DNA from: Pseudomonadota bacterium
Lineage (GTDB): Bacteria; Pseudomonadota; Gammaproteobacteria; Burkholderiales; Burkholderiaceae_C
Assembly (NCBI GenBank): GCA_021845505.1
Contig: JAJZVU010000001.1
Span: 234,186 to 298,185 of the forward strand
Length of the DNA stretch: 64,000 nucleotides
Direction: 5' to 3'
The notes below the pieces were generated by a model. That model had not been told where the DNA came from, searched no databases, and worked only from the letters and a program-made list of their open reading frames with translations. This document shows positions 51,612 through 60,572 of this stretch, piece after piece (position 1 is the stretch's first letter; each line of letters starts with the position of its first letter). The position numbers and the translations under genes were made by a program.

Positions 51612-53585
51612 TCAGCCCGCGCCCCGCGAGCGCGCGAATTCGACGAACCACCCGACGCTCTCCGGGTTCGCCAGCGTGTCCAGGTTGAGCACCTCGGACA
51701 GCGGCCGGCCGAGCAGCAGCTTCTTGATCGGCAGTTCGAGTTTCTTCCCGGTCAGGGTGCGTGGAATGGCCTGCACCTGGAACACCGCGTCGGGCACATG
51801 GCGGGCCGACAGGGCCTGGCGGATGCCCAGGCGGATGCGCGCCTCCAGCTCGGGCGACAGCGTCTGCCCGGCGCGCAGCACCACGAACAGCGGCATGTAG
51901 GACTCGCGCCCGAGATACTCCAGGTCGACCACGAGGCTGTCCAGCACCTCGGGCACCTGCTCGACCGCCCGGTACAGTTCGCTCGTCCCCATGCGGATGC
52001 CATGGCGATTGATGGTGGCGTCGGAACGGCCGTAGATCACCCCGCCGCCCCTCGGGGTGATGCGCAGCCAGTCGCCGTGGCGCCAGACCCCCGGGTAGAC
52101 GTCGAAGTAACTCGCGCGGTAGCGCGCATCCCCCGGGTCGTTCCAGAAGCGCAGCGGCATCGACGGCAGCGGCGCGGTGCAGACCAGTTCGCCGACCTCG
52201 TCGACCAGCGGCCTGCCGGAGTCGTCGAAGGCCTCGACCCGCGCGCCCAGGCAGCGGCACTGCATCTCGCCGGCATGCACCGGCAGCGTCGGCACCCCGG
52301 CCAGGAAGGCGCTGGCGATATCGGTGCCGCCCGCGATCGCGTTGATCCACAGCGCCCCGACCCTGGCGATGATCCAGCGGTACGCCTCGGGCGGCAGCGG
52401 CGACCCGGTCGAGCCGCAGCAGCGCAAGGCCGACAGGTCGGCCAGCGCGAGCGGCTCGACCCCCTGCTTCATGCACGACAGGTAGTAGGCGGCTCCGGCG
52501 CCGAACACCTCGACGCCGGCCCGGCCGAGGAACCGCCAGAGCGCCCCGGGGTCGGGGTGGGTCGGGCTGCCGTCGTAGAGGCAGGCGGTCGCGCCGACGA
52601 GCAAGGCGGCGACCTGCAGGTTCCACATGATCCATCCGGTGCTGGAATACCAGTGGAAGCGGTCGCCGGCATGCAGGTCGAGGTGCAGCGCGCACAACTT
52701 GACATGCTCCAGCACGATTCCGCCGTGGCCGTGGACGATGGCCTTGGGCAAGCCGGTCGTCCCCGACGAGTAGACGATCCACAGCGGGTGGTCGAACGCC
52801 AGCGGCTCGGCCACCAGCGGCGCATCCCCGGCGATGGCGTCGGCCCAGGCCAGGCCGTTGGCCAGCGGGCCCGCGCCGCACCCGGCGTCGAGCAGCGGAA
52901 CCACGATGACCCGCTGCAGGCTGGGCAGTTCGGCGATCAGTTGCTGCAGCCACTCCAGCCGCGCATAGGGCTTGCCGGCGTAGCGGTAGCCGTCGACCGC
53001 GATCATCACCTTCGGCTCGATCTGGCGGAAGCGGTCCAGCACCGCCAGCTTGCCCATGTCGGGCGAGCAGGCCGACCAGATCGCGCCGACGCTCGCCACA
53101 GCCAGGAAGGACACCACGGTGTGCGCGACGTTGGGCAGGATCGCCACCACGCGGTCGCCGGGCCGCACCCCCAGGCGGCGCAGGGTCGCGGCCAGCGCCG
53201 CGACCTGGCGCCGCAATTCCTCCCAGGCCATCTCGCCGCGCTCGCCGGCTTCGTTCTCGTGGACGATCGCCGGCCGCGAGCCGTCGGCATGCCGAAAGAC
53301 CTGCTCGACATAGTTGAGCCGCACGCCGGGGAACCAGCGCGCCCCGGGCATCGACGCGTCGGCCAGCGCCGGCGTGCCGCCGCCCGCGCCGGGCAGCCCG
53401 GCCCAGTCGCACAAGGCCTGCCAGAAATCCCCCGGATGCTCGACCGACCAGCGCCACAGCTCCTCGTAGCCCGCGAAATCCAGGCCGCGACCGCGCGCGA
53501 GCCAGCCCTGGAAGTCGGTGATGCGGGCCGCCTCCGCCACGCTGCGGGAGGGCGTCCAGATCGCCTCCGTGTCATCGATCGCCAA
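51612..53585 (-). CDS. Acetoacetyl-CoA synthetase (acetoacetate-CoA ligase)
   Basis: A 657-residue ANL-superfamily enzyme that activates acetoacetate with ATP and CoA. Landmarks are the N-terminal DTEAIWTPS, the P-loop-like VYSSGTTGLPKAIVHGHGG, the A5-type INAIAGGTDIASAF, and GRSDATINRHGIRMGTSELY near the hinge. I place the start at TTG 53585: GGAGG lies 7 nt upstream and the length then matches the family (about 650-660). GTG 53591 and ATG 53717 are in-frame alternatives, the latter adding 44 unconserved residues. The product feeds ketone-body carbon or polyhydroxybutyrate turnover. Confidence 0.85.
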   Translation of the reverse strand: MAIDDTEAIWTPSRSVAEAARITDFQGWLARGRGLDFAGYEELWRWSVEHPGDFWQALCDWAGLPGAGGGTPALADASMPGARWFPGVRLNYVEQVFRHADGSRPAIVHENEAGERGEMAWEELRRQVAALAATLRRLGVRPGDRVVAILPNVAHTVVSFLAVASVGAIWSACSPDMGKLAVLDRFRQIEPKVMIAVDGYRYAGKPYARLEWLQQLIAELPSLQRVIVVPLLDAGCGAGPLANGLAWADAIAGDAPLVAEPLAFDHPLWIVYSSGTTGLPKAIVHGHGGIVLEHVKLCALHLDLHAGDRFHWYSSTGWIMWNLQVAALLVGATACLYDGSPTHPDPGALWRFLGRAGVEVFGAGAAYYLSCMKQGVEPLALADLSALRCCGSTGSPLPPEAYRWIIARVGALWINAIAGGTDIASAFLAGVPTLPVHAGEMQCRCLGARVEAFDDSGRPLVDEVGELVCTAPLPSMPLRFWNDPGDARYRASYFDVYPGVWRHGDWLRITPRGGGVIYGRSDATINRHGIRMGTSELYRAVEQVPEVLDSLVVDLEYLGRESYMPLFVVLRAGQTLSPELEARIRLGIRQALSARHVPDAVFQVQAIPRTLTGKKLELPIKKLLLGRPLSEVLNLDTLANPESVGWFVEFARSRGAG

Positions 53586-54156
53586 GGCCACGCCTCCTGC
53601 CCCGTCGAGGGCGGTTGATGTCGTCGCGGCGCTGCCCCGCGCGCTGGCAGGCGAACCTGGCTTGCTCAGCCCGACGCCGCACGCCGATGGTACCGACCGC
53701 GCCGGCGCGCCGGCCATCGGCTGGGTCCTGAACAGGCTGTGGAAATACCGGAGGGGGTCACGCGCGGGCCATCGCGGAAACCTCCGCGGGAATCGTCGAT
53801 ATCGCGCGGGACTGCGTGTCGCAGCGCTTCGTCCAGCAGGACATTCAGTCACCGTGCGAGCTTCCGGATCGCAGGCATTCGGCGACTCGTCGGGCGCATC
53901 CCGGTGGTCGAATGGTAACCATCGATCCGCCCCTGGATATCAGGCCTGGCGTATATGCGATGGTTTATGAAAATGGAATTTGACATTTTCCTTGCCATCC
54001 CTAGGATGCGCGGCAGGCGAATATCGGCCATCGCTGTCGATGCGGCGCGATTCAGCGCCTTCCCTCGCGCCCGATGACCCGGCCCGCCTGCGCGAATACC
54101 CCGGGATCGCCGATATTCTCCGACGCGGTCGACGCCGCATCGTTCACCCTCGCCAA
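53586..54156. other. Divergent intergenic region without a convincing gene
   Basis: This 571-nt interval separates acetoacetyl-CoA synthetase from the lipoprotein gene. The part nearest the synthetase stays open as an N-terminal extension of its frame but shows no family similarity. The part from about 53930 to 54010 is AT-rich and contains a promoter and an inverted repeat. From 54010 to 54156 is a 5' leader in which the lipoprotein frame is open but not conserved-looking. Confidence 0.6.
53980..54007 (+). promoter_or_regulatory. Sigma-70 promoter with an overlapping inverted repeat
   Basis: A perfect -35 TTGACA (53980-53985) and a TAGGAT -10 (54002-54007) are 16 nt apart. GAAAATG (53969-53975) and CATTTTC (53984-53990), separated by 8 nt, form an inverted repeat that covers the -35, a position suited to repression. 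Transcription would begin near 54014 and read into the lipoprotein gene with a leader of about 145 nt. Confidence 0.55.
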
Positions 54157-54729
54157 ATGACCCGCAAACCCATGCAATTCCATCGCCTGCTGCTTCCAGT
54201 CGCTCTTTCCATGACCGCTCTGCTCGGGGCCTGCGCCTCGGTTTCTCCGGCCTACAGGCCCGACGTCGCCAACCAGAAGGCCTTGTCGTCCGTGCAGGGC
54301 GGAAACGTCGCGCTGGGCACTTTTACCCAGCCGGCCGACATCTCGACGATGTGCCGCGGCAACGGTCCCGTGGAGCCGCCGCACGGCATGACTTTTGCCG
54401 CCTACGTCCAGGGGGCCTTCGCCGACGAGCTCAAGGCCTCCGGCAAGCTCGCTGCCGGGTCGCCTGGCGTGACCCTCACGGGTAAGTTGACCAAGGTCGA
54501 TTTTTCCTCCAGCTACCACCTGATCCACGGCTACTGGGATCTGGACCTGAACCTGCAGTCGAGCAACGGGCGCTCCCTGTCGGCGGCCGAGCACTACGAG
54601 TTCGACACCAGTGTGCTCGCGGAGTCGGCATGCGACAGGTCGGCGGCGGCGTTGCCGCTGGCGGTCGACCAGTTGATCCACCAGCTCGTGACCAGCCCCG
54701 ATTTTCCGGCGCTGCTGGCGAAGAACTGA
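54157..54729 (+). CDS. Lipoprotein of unknown function
   Basis: A 190-residue protein with a lipoprotein signal: basic start, hydrophobic helix and lipobox LLGAC, with the modified Cys at residue 26. The mature part (VALGTFTQPADISTMCRGNG; FAAYVQGAFADELKASGKL; VTLTGKLTKVDFSSS) resembles outer-membrane lipoproteins with a beta-sandwich/flagellar LpoB-like domain, but I cannot name a family. Start ATG 54157 or ATG 54172 (MQFHRLLL) both work. Confidence 0.8.
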   Translation: MTRKPMQFHRLLLPVALSMTALLGACASVSPAYRPDVANQKALSSVQGGNVALGTFTQPADISTMCRGNGPVEPPHGMTFAAYVQGAFADELKASGKLAAGSPGVTLTGKLTKVDFSSSYHLIHGYWDLDLNLQSSNGRSLSAAEHYEFDTSVLAESACDRSAAALPLAVDQLIHQLVTSPDFPALLAKN

Positions 54730-54748
54730 CGGAAATCGGCGCAAGGAA

Positions 54749-54771
54749 TCCAGGTCACCCCGTGACCTGGA
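54749..54771. terminator. Hairpin between convergent lipoprotein and UPF0149 genes
   Basis: TCCAGGTCAC (54749-54758) and GTGACCTGGA (54762-54771) pair perfectly around CCC. The stem contains the UPF0149 stop codon and starts 20 nt after the lipoprotein stop. It probably ends transcription of the lipoprotein gene and may protect the 3' end of the opposite mRNA. Confidence 0.6.
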
Positions 54772-55360
54772 AATGGTCGTACAGCGCGACCACGATCCCG
54801 GGCAGCGCCTGCGCGATGCTCTCGTGCTGCGCGGGTGTCAGCTGCAGCCGCGCGAGTTCCGCGCGGCCTTCGTCGGTGCCGTACAGGAAGACCGGCCCCA
54901 ACATGTCCTTCAGCTCGTCGGGAAGTCGCTCGAACACGTCGTGCTGCAACTGCAGGCCGAGGACGAAGCCGGAGCACCAGTCGTCGATGATCGACACCTC
55001 CTCGCCGCCCTCGACCTCGTTGCCGTCACCGTCGTCGGCCCCATCCAGATACAGCACCGGCTCGTAGTCCTGCGGGCTGTCGGCCAGGATGTCGGCCGTG
55101 TCCTGCCAGTGCTGGGCGATCAGCGTGACCAGCTCGCGCGCCTCGGCCTCGCTGCCGAAGCTCACCTCCTGCTCGGCGCGCTCCGGATCCAGCATCCACG
55201 GCAGGACCTCGGCCAGCTGGGGTTGATCGGGCCCGACGAGCGCGGCGGCGATGAAGCCGTCCAGGGTCGAGATGTCCATGGCATGCTCCGGCGAGGCGTC
55301 GCTGCCGAGGAGCTCGGCAAGACGATCGAGGTCGGCCGAGGGGGCAGTGGCTTCGGTCAT
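54755..55360 (-). CDS. UPF0149 (YecA/YgfB-family) protein
   Basis: A 201-residue, strongly acidic helical protein. The family pattern is present: STLDGFIAAALVGPDQPQLAEVLPWML near residue 31 (two conserved blocks, DGFIAAALVGP and EVLPWML) and DDWCSGFVLGLQL near 125. There is no C-terminal SEC-C zinc motif. Function of the family is unknown apart from links to stress and repressor binding in some members. Confidence 0.85.
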   Translation of the reverse strand: MTEATAPSADLDRLAELLGSDASPEHAMDISTLDGFIAAALVGPDQPQLAEVLPWMLDPERAEQEVSFGSEAEARELVTLIAQHWQDTADILADSPQDYEPVLYLDGADDGDGNEVEGGEEVSIIDDWCSGFVLGLQLQHDVFERLPDELKDMLGPVFLYGTDEGRAELARLQLTPAQHESIAQALPGIVVALYDHFQVTG

Positions 55361-55475
55361 GGCGATGGGCGTGCGCTGAGGGATGGGCTCGCATTGTCGC
55401 CTGAATCGATCGGCGGCGGCCGGCCCGCGCCCGTCGCACGCCGGCAGCGATCCCGCCGCGCGCCTCGGGGCGTCC

Positions 55476-56306
55476 TCAGGCGTCGGGGTTGAGCACGAAG
55501 TCGAAGTCCAGTCGATGGCTGCCGTCGGCCTGCCGCGGCCACTCGGCGATCAGGGACTCGCGCACCCCGAACACCGGGTCCGTGCCCAGGTGCTCGTCGC
55601 CGGCACGGAACACGTGGGTGACCAGCGTCTGGTACCCCGGCGCGCTGATGCGGAAATGCAGGTGCGCCGGACGCCAGGGCGAGCGCCTGGTGTGCCCGAG
55701 CAGGGTTCCGACGGGCCCGTCGGTGGGGATCGGGTAGGGCTCGGCAACGATGGTGCGAAAGTGGAAACCCCCGTCGTGCCGCGAATGCAGCACTCCGCGG
55801 GCCTGCGCGTGCTCGAGCCCCTGCTTCTGGACGTCGTACTGGCCTTCGTCATCGGCCTGCCACACCTCGATGCGCGCATTCGCGATCGGCGCGCCGTCAC
55901 GGCTTCGCACCGTGCCGCGCACCGTGCAGGGCGTACCCGGTGCGCCATTGGCGACATCCTCGCCGTCGCCATAGGCGGGAGCGTCGGCGACATAGAACGG
56001 CCCGAACACGGTCGGCTCGGTGCACCCTGCCGGCTTGCTGCCGTTGAGCCCGACCGTCAGCATGGACAGGCCGAGGACGTCGCTGAGCAGGATGAACTCC
56101 TGACGCGTCGGCGTGCAGGTCTGTCCGGTGGCCGTCAGGAACTCGATGGCCTTGAACCATTCGGCCTCGGTCAACTCCACGTCGCGGGCGAATGCGTGCA
56201 GATGGCGCACCAACGCCTGCATGACGCGGCGCAAGCGTGCGTCGGGCGTGGAGTCGAAGCGGGAGACCACCTCTTCGGTCAGCGCGCTCAAATCGATGTC
56301 GGCCAT
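55476..56306 (-). CDS. Intradiol dioxygenase, hydroxyquinol 1,2-dioxygenase type
   Basis: A 276-residue non-haem Fe(III) dioxygenase that opens hydroxyquinol (benzene-1,2,4-triol) to maleylacetate. Iron ligands can be read as Tyr157 (EGQYDVQ), Tyr191 (EPYPIP), His215 and His217 (RPAHLHF). The N-terminal helical dimerisation domain (residues 1-100) has the length seen in hydroxyquinol rather than protocatechuate enzymes. It is the last gene of the leftward hydroquinone operon and feeds the same maleylacetate reductase. Confidence 0.88.
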   Translation of the reverse strand: MADIDLSALTEEVVSRFDSTPDARLRRVMQALVRHLHAFARDVELTEAEWFKAIEFLTATGQTCTPTRQEFILLSDVLGLSMLTVGLNGSKPAGCTEPTVFGPFYVADAPAYGDGEDVANGAPGTPCTVRGTVRSRDGAPIANARIEVWQADDEGQYDVQKQGLEHAQARGVLHSRHDGGFHFRTIVAEPYPIPTDGPVGTLLGHTRRSPWRPAHLHFRISAPGYQTLVTHVFRAGDEHLGTDPVFGVRESLIAEWPRQADGSHRLDFDFVLNPDA

Positions 56307-56331
56307 GGCCAGTTCTCCTCGAATTTCGGAC

Positions 56332-56655
56332 TCAGGCTTCGGACTCGAAGTCCACCTGCGCGCGCGCCGCGCGCATCGGACCGATCAAGGCCTTCAGCCG
56401 CAAATGTTCCGGGTGCCGGCGGTACGCCTCGAAATCCTCGCGCGACGCAAAGACCATGTATAGCACGACATCCCACGCATCGTCGATGTCGGCCCCATTT
56501 CTGCCGATCTCCATACGCACCAGGCCCTGGAACTCATCGCGCGAGGCTTCGTACTCCTTCACGATGCGCCGCGCCTGCTCCACGCGCGCCTGCGCCGTGG
56601 TTCCATTCAGACGCCACGCCACGAAGTGCGCCAAGGCCTTGCGCGAATCGCTCAT
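56332..56655 (-). CDS. Small alpha/beta-barrel (Dabb/EthD-like) protein
   Basis: A 107-residue protein with the stress-responsive A/B-barrel pattern: HFVAWRLNG at the N-terminus, WDVVLYMVFASREDFEAYRRHPEH in the second half (as DVVLYMVFAS and DFEAYRRHPEH), then a C-terminal strand. These dimeric proteins often occur in aromatic-degradation operons, with unclear roles. Start ATG 56655; the stop is 25 nt from the dioxygenase start. Confidence 0.8.
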   Translation of the reverse strand: MSDSRKALAHFVAWRLNGTTAQARVEQARRIVKEYEASRDEFQGLVRMEIGRNGADIDDAWDVVLYMVFASREDFEAYRRHPEHLRLKALIGPMRAARAQVDFESEA

Positions 56656-56852
56656 GCCGAGGCCTCCGCGACGGCCGCACGCACTGAGATGGCGCGCGCA
56701 GGCCGACGCGTGCCGACGCTCGCCAGAGGCGCCGTCCGCGGCGACGCGAAGCCGATGCGCGCGCTGTCGCCGGCGCATGCCGGGGACAAGGTGCCGTGTC
56801 CGGCAAGGGCCGCGAGGCCCTGCGTCACCCTCCGGCGTGGTCGATCCATCAT
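56652..56852 (-). CDS. Possible small ORF (66 codons) upstream of the Dabb gene
   Basis: The frame starts at tandem ATGs (56852, 56849) after a GAGGAG Shine-Dalgarno and ends in a TGA that overlaps the Dabb ATG (ATGA). The product begins MMDRPRRRVTQGLAALAG, which looks like a short twin-arginine or basic leader, then becomes Ala/Arg/Ser-rich. I do not recognise it. It fills most of the 231-nt interval between maleylacetate reductase and Dabb; otherwise that interval holds nothing visible. Confidence 0.35.
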   Translation of the reverse strand: MMDRPRRRVTQGLAALAGHGTLSPACAGDSARIGFASPRTAPLASVGTRRPARAISVRAAVAEASA

Positions 56853-56886
56853 CGTCTCCTCGTGGCATTTCGCGCGTCAGCTGCGC

Positions 56887-57951
56887 TCAGTGCTGTGGCG
56901 GCGAACCGTCGTAGGCCCTTTGCAGCAAGGCCCGGATCTCTTGCTGCTGCAGCGGCCTCGGATTGGGATACTGGCCTTGCAAGGCCAACTCGCACGCGCG
57001 ATCCAGCGCGTCGGCGGGCATGCCGATTTCGCGCAGCGACACCGGCGCGCCGCAGCGCCTTGCGAGCTCGTACAGGCCGGCTGGCGCGTCATCGACGCCC
57101 AGCGCGCCTGCTATGCATCGCATCGCGTCGGGCGCCGCGGCAGCGTTGTAGGCGAGGGCATGCGGAAGGACCACCGCATGCGTGCCCGCGTGTGGCAGAT
57201 CGAAGCTGCCTCCCAGCGTATGGCACAGTTTGTGGTGCAGTGCCATGTCGACGTGGCCGAGCACGGTGCCGCACAGCCAGGCTCCGTACAGCGCGTCGCG
57301 GCGGGCACGCGGGTCCGAGGGGTCGTCGCACAAGGCTGGCAGTGCCCGGCCCAGCGCCTCGATGCCTTCCTCGGCCAGAAGTTGCATGATGGGATTCGTG
57401 TTGGCAGCGTACAGGCCTTCCGCCGCGTGCGCGATGGCGTTCAGGCCGCTGCACACGCTGAGCGACAGCGGCAGGGTCGCACTGAACCGAGGGTCGTAGA
57501 TCACGCTTCGCGGCAGGACACGCGCGTCGCGCCCGGTCCGTTTGACGCCGCCTTCGGTCAGGCCGTAGATGGGTGTCATCTCGGAACCGGCATAGGTAGT
57601 GGGCACCGCCACGATGGGCAATGCCGACTCCAGCGCGATGGCCTTGCCCAGGCCAATGGTCGATCCGCCCCCGACCGCTACTGCGCAATCGGCGCCGAGC
57701 TCGCGCGCATGCTCGCGTGCCCGGCGTGCCAGCTCGATCGGCACATGCATGGCCGCCTGCGCGAAGATTCCGACGCAACGGCTGCCAAGCATGGCCGCCA
57801 CCGCTTGGGCTTCGCCGCGGTACCCCGCCGAGCAGAGCACCAGCGCGCGCGAGGCGCCCAGCGCGTCGACCTCGTCCGTCACGTGCCTCACGCGGCCATC
57901 GCCGAACCAGACCCGCGCCGGATGGGCGATGTAGGCAAAGGAGTCCATCAT
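56887..57951 (-). CDS. Maleylacetate reductase
   Basis: A 354-residue iron-type alcohol dehydrogenase-fold enzyme that reduces maleylacetate to 3-oxoadipate with NAD(P)H. The nucleotide-binding GGGSTIGLGKA and PTTYAGSEMTPIYGLTE are the subfamily signature, with later His residues (HAAEGLYA; HHKLCHTLGG). It begins 15 nt after the aldehyde dehydrogenase stop. It joins the hydroquinone and hydroxyquinol branches. Confidence 0.92.
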   Translation of the reverse strand: MMDSFAYIAHPARVWFGDGRVRHVTDEVDALGASRALVLCSAGYRGEAQAVAAMLGSRCVGIFAQAAMHVPIELARRAREHARELGADCAVAVGGGSTIGLGKAIALESALPIVAVPTTYAGSEMTPIYGLTEGGVKRTGRDARVLPRSVIYDPRFSATLPLSLSVCSGLNAIAHAAEGLYAANTNPIMQLLAEEGIEALGRALPALCDDPSDPRARRDALYGAWLCGTVLGHVDMALHHKLCHTLGGSFDLPHAGTHAVVLPHALAYNAAAAPDAMRCIAGALGVDDAPAGLYELARRCGAPVSLREIGMPADALDRACELALQGQYPNPRPLQQQEIRALLQRAYDGSPPQH

Positions 57952-57966
57952 GAACTGTGCCGGCTC

Positions 57967-59475
57967 TCAGCGCGGGTAGTACGGGGGGATCTTCGCGTCC
58001 ACGTTGACCCAGACACTCTTGACCTGGGTGTATTCACGCATCGCATCGAAGCCCATCTCGCGGCCGTATCCCGACAGCCCCACCCCGCCGAAGGGCGAGC
58101 CGGGGTTCACCCGCTTGTAGCAGTTGAGCCAGACCATGCCGCTCTTCATCTCCCGCGCGAAGCGGTGTGCTCGCTGCAGGTTGGAGGTCCACAGTCCGCC
58201 TCCCAGTCCGTACTCGGTGCCATTGGCGATGCGCAGGGCCTGGGCGTCGTCGGCGAAGCGCAGTACGGTGACGAAGGGGCCGAACACCTCCTCCTGCGCG
58301 ACCCGGTCGTGCATGCTGCGCGCCTGCACGATGGTCGGCTCCACGTAGCAGCCGGCGGCGAGTTCGCCACCGGGGCTGCGCCCTCCGCTGAGCAGGGTCG
58401 CTCCCTCGGCGCGCGCCAGGTCCACGTAGCTGAGCACCCGATCGCGGTGCTGCACGCTCGTCAGGGGCCCCATCTCGGTGGCCGGATCCAGCGGGTCGCC
58501 CAGTCGGATGCTGCGCGCCAGCGCCACGAATCGATCCAGGAACTCGTCGGCGATGCTCTCGTGCAAAACCAGGCGCGACCCGGCGATGCAGGCCTGCCCC
58601 TGGTTGTGGAATATGGCCCAGGCGGCGCCGTTGACCGCGGCTGTCAGGTCGGCGTCATCGAACACGATGTTGGCCCCCTTGCCACCGAGTTCGAGCTGGA
58701 CCTTCTTCAGGTTGCCGGCGCTGGCCTGCACGATGCGGCGGCCCGTGGCCGTGCTGCCGGTGAAGGCCACCTTGGCCACCTGCGGGTGCTCGGCGAGGGC
58801 CTGGCCGGCGCTGGCACCCAGACCCGGCAGCACGTTGACCACGCCGTCGGGCATGCCCGCCTCGGACATGAGCTCGGCGATGCGCAGGGCGCTGAGCGGC
58901 GTGATCTCCGCCGGCTTCAGGACCACGCAATTGCCCGCCGCCAGCGCGGGCGCCATCTTCCAGCTGGTGAACATCAGCGGAAAATTCCATGGAACGATCT
59001 GCCCGACCACCCCCACCGGCTCACGCAGCGTGTAGTTCAGGAATCCAGCCTCGACCGGAATCTGCTCGCCCTGGAACTTGTCGGCCATGCCACCGAAGTA
59101 GCGATAGGTCGCCGCGGTGCGCGGCACGTCGAGGCCGCGCGAATCGCGGATCGGGTGCCCCGTGTCGAGCGACTCCAGGCGCGCGAGTTCGTCGCCGTGC
59201 GACTCGATCAGGTCTGCCAGGCGCAGCAGGACGCGACCACGATCCATCGCCGAGCGCGTGCTCCATGCCGGGAACGCGGCCTGCGCGGCCTGCACCGCAA
59301 GATCGACGTCGGGCGCCGACGCCATCGCGACCTCCGCGATCGGCGAGTTGTCGTGGGGGTTGAGCGTGGCCAGTCGCTCCCCCGATAAGGCGTCGACAAA
59401 GCGGCCGTTGATGAAGAGTTGGTCACGCACGGGCGCACGCAACCCGGCCGCGGACCCTGTGTCTGCAAGGCTCAT
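57967..59475 (-). CDS. Aldehyde dehydrogenase, probable 4-hydroxymuconic semialdehyde dehydrogenase
   Basis: A 502-residue NAD(P)+ aldehyde dehydrogenase. The general base Glu is in LELGGKGANIV and the nucleophilic Cys in NQGQACIAGSR; PWNFPLMFTSWKMAPAL is the cofactor-binding region. Its place right after the hydroquinone dioxygenase genes identifies the substrate as 4-hydroxymuconic semialdehyde, converting it to maleylacetate, as for HapE/PnpE-type enzymes. The assignment of substrate is contextual. Confidence 0.88.
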   Translation of the reverse strand: MSLADTGSAAGLRAPVRDQLFINGRFVDALSGERLATLNPHDNSPIAEVAMASAPDVDLAVQAAQAAFPAWSTRSAMDRGRVLLRLADLIESHGDELARLESLDTGHPIRDSRGLDVPRTAATYRYFGGMADKFQGEQIPVEAGFLNYTLREPVGVVGQIVPWNFPLMFTSWKMAPALAAGNCVVLKPAEITPLSALRIAELMSEAGMPDGVVNVLPGLGASAGQALAEHPQVAKVAFTGSTATGRRIVQASAGNLKKVQLELGGKGANIVFDDADLTAAVNGAAWAIFHNQGQACIAGSRLVLHESIADEFLDRFVALARSIRLGDPLDPATEMGPLTSVQHRDRVLSYVDLARAEGATLLSGGRSPGGELAAGCYVEPTIVQARSMHDRVAQEEVFGPFVTVLRFADDAQALRIANGTEYGLGGGLWTSNLQRAHRFAREMKSGMVWLNCYKRVNPGSPFGGVGLSGYGREMGFDAMREYTQVKSVWVNVDAKIPPYYPR

Positions 59476-59535
59476 GGAGACTCCAGCCCCGCCGTGTCGG
59501 GCGGGGTGACTGCTGAGAAGGGGGCGAGGAGCCGA

Positions 59536-60543
59536 CTAGAAGGAAACCGGCACCTCGGGCGCCTCGCCGTTCTGGATTTCGTAGACGAGCTTCGGAGAGC
59601 CGTTCTCCCAGACCAGCAACATCGAGCGCTTCGGGCTGTAGCCCTGGTGGCGGCAATACGCAGGCATCGCCGCCATGTCACCTGCCTTCATGATCACCCG
59701 CGCCAGCGGCTTTCCCGTGTTCTTGTCCGCGCAATCCCAGTCGATGGAATCGCTCATCTGGAAGAACCACTCCACCCGATCGTTGGAGTGCATGATCGGA
59801 AGGATGTGTTCCTCGGTGGTCGGACACATGTAGCTGTGCTTGACCACGCTGGTGAACGACGGGTTCCACGTCACCTGCGAGCGGCTGAGGAACGCGAACA
59901 GATTGAAGGCGTGGACCTCCTTCTCGAAGCCCGGCTCCGGATGCAGTTCGGGCGCATCCTGGGGCACGTCGGCGAAGGCGCGATTGACACGCGCGCCACC
60001 TTCGTCGGTGCGCAGCTTCAGGTCTCCCGGCAGGCCGACGCATCGCGTGGCCAACTCGCGCGCACGGGTGATCGCTGGCCGGTTGTCCCCGCTCTTGCGC
60101 CCATACGGCGAGCCGGTCTCCTGCGGGGCCGCGAACGGGTCGAAGCCGGCATTCGTCCAGTCGTCGAGCATCTGCTCGAAGGTCGCGCGAATCTGCTCGG
60201 TGGGGAAGTTCTCCAGCAGGTCGACGCCCGCGGCCTTCATCGTGCCATTGAACGCACCGGCCTGCAGGTCCACCGATTGGTAGTGGTTCACCGTTCCCAG
60301 CACGTCGTCGAAATTGACCCCGCCGTAGAAGAAACCCCAGGCGACATCGCGCATCAGCGCCGCAAGGAAGCGACCCACGTCCATGGTGTGGGACAGCGGA
60401 CGTCCGTCGCGCGTGCTCCATCCGATGTGCGCGAAGTACTCGTCGCGCCGAAAGTGGAACGATCCGAGCGTGAAGCTGCGATAGCCCATCTCCGGGTCTG
60501 CGGAGCTGGCGATGACTTTGGTGATTTCAGTGGGTGCATTCAT
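59536..60543 (-). CDS. Hydroquinone 1,2-dioxygenase, large subunit
   Basis: A 335-residue cupin-type subunit of the Fe(II) enzyme that cleaves hydroquinone to 4-hydroxymuconic semialdehyde (HapD/PnpD type). A HxNxxxE pattern, His252-Asn254-Glu258, and a later His299 (CRHQGYSPKR) fit the iron ligands I recall for the PnpCD enzyme. Start ATG 60543 is 9 nt from a GAGGAG Shine-Dalgarno; ATG 60549 is only 3 nt away and less likely. The gene follows the small subunit after 29 nt. Confidence 0.88.
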   Translation of the reverse strand: MNAPTEITKVIASSADPEMGYRSFTLGSFHFRRDEYFAHIGWSTRDGRPLSHTMDVGRFLAALMRDVAWGFFYGGVNFDDVLGTVNHYQSVDLQAGAFNGTMKAAGVDLLENFPTEQIRATFEQMLDDWTNAGFDPFAAPQETGSPYGRKSGDNRPAITRARELATRCVGLPGDLKLRTDEGGARVNRAFADVPQDAPELHPEPGFEKEVHAFNLFAFLSRSQVTWNPSFTSVVKHSYMCPTTEEHILPIMHSNDRVEWFFQMSDSIDWDCADKNTGKPLARVIMKAGDMAAMPAYCRHQGYSPKRSMLLVWENGSPKLVYEIQNGEAPEVPVSF

Positions 60544-60572
60544 GATCATGGGCTCCTCGGGGCGCGTTCGAT

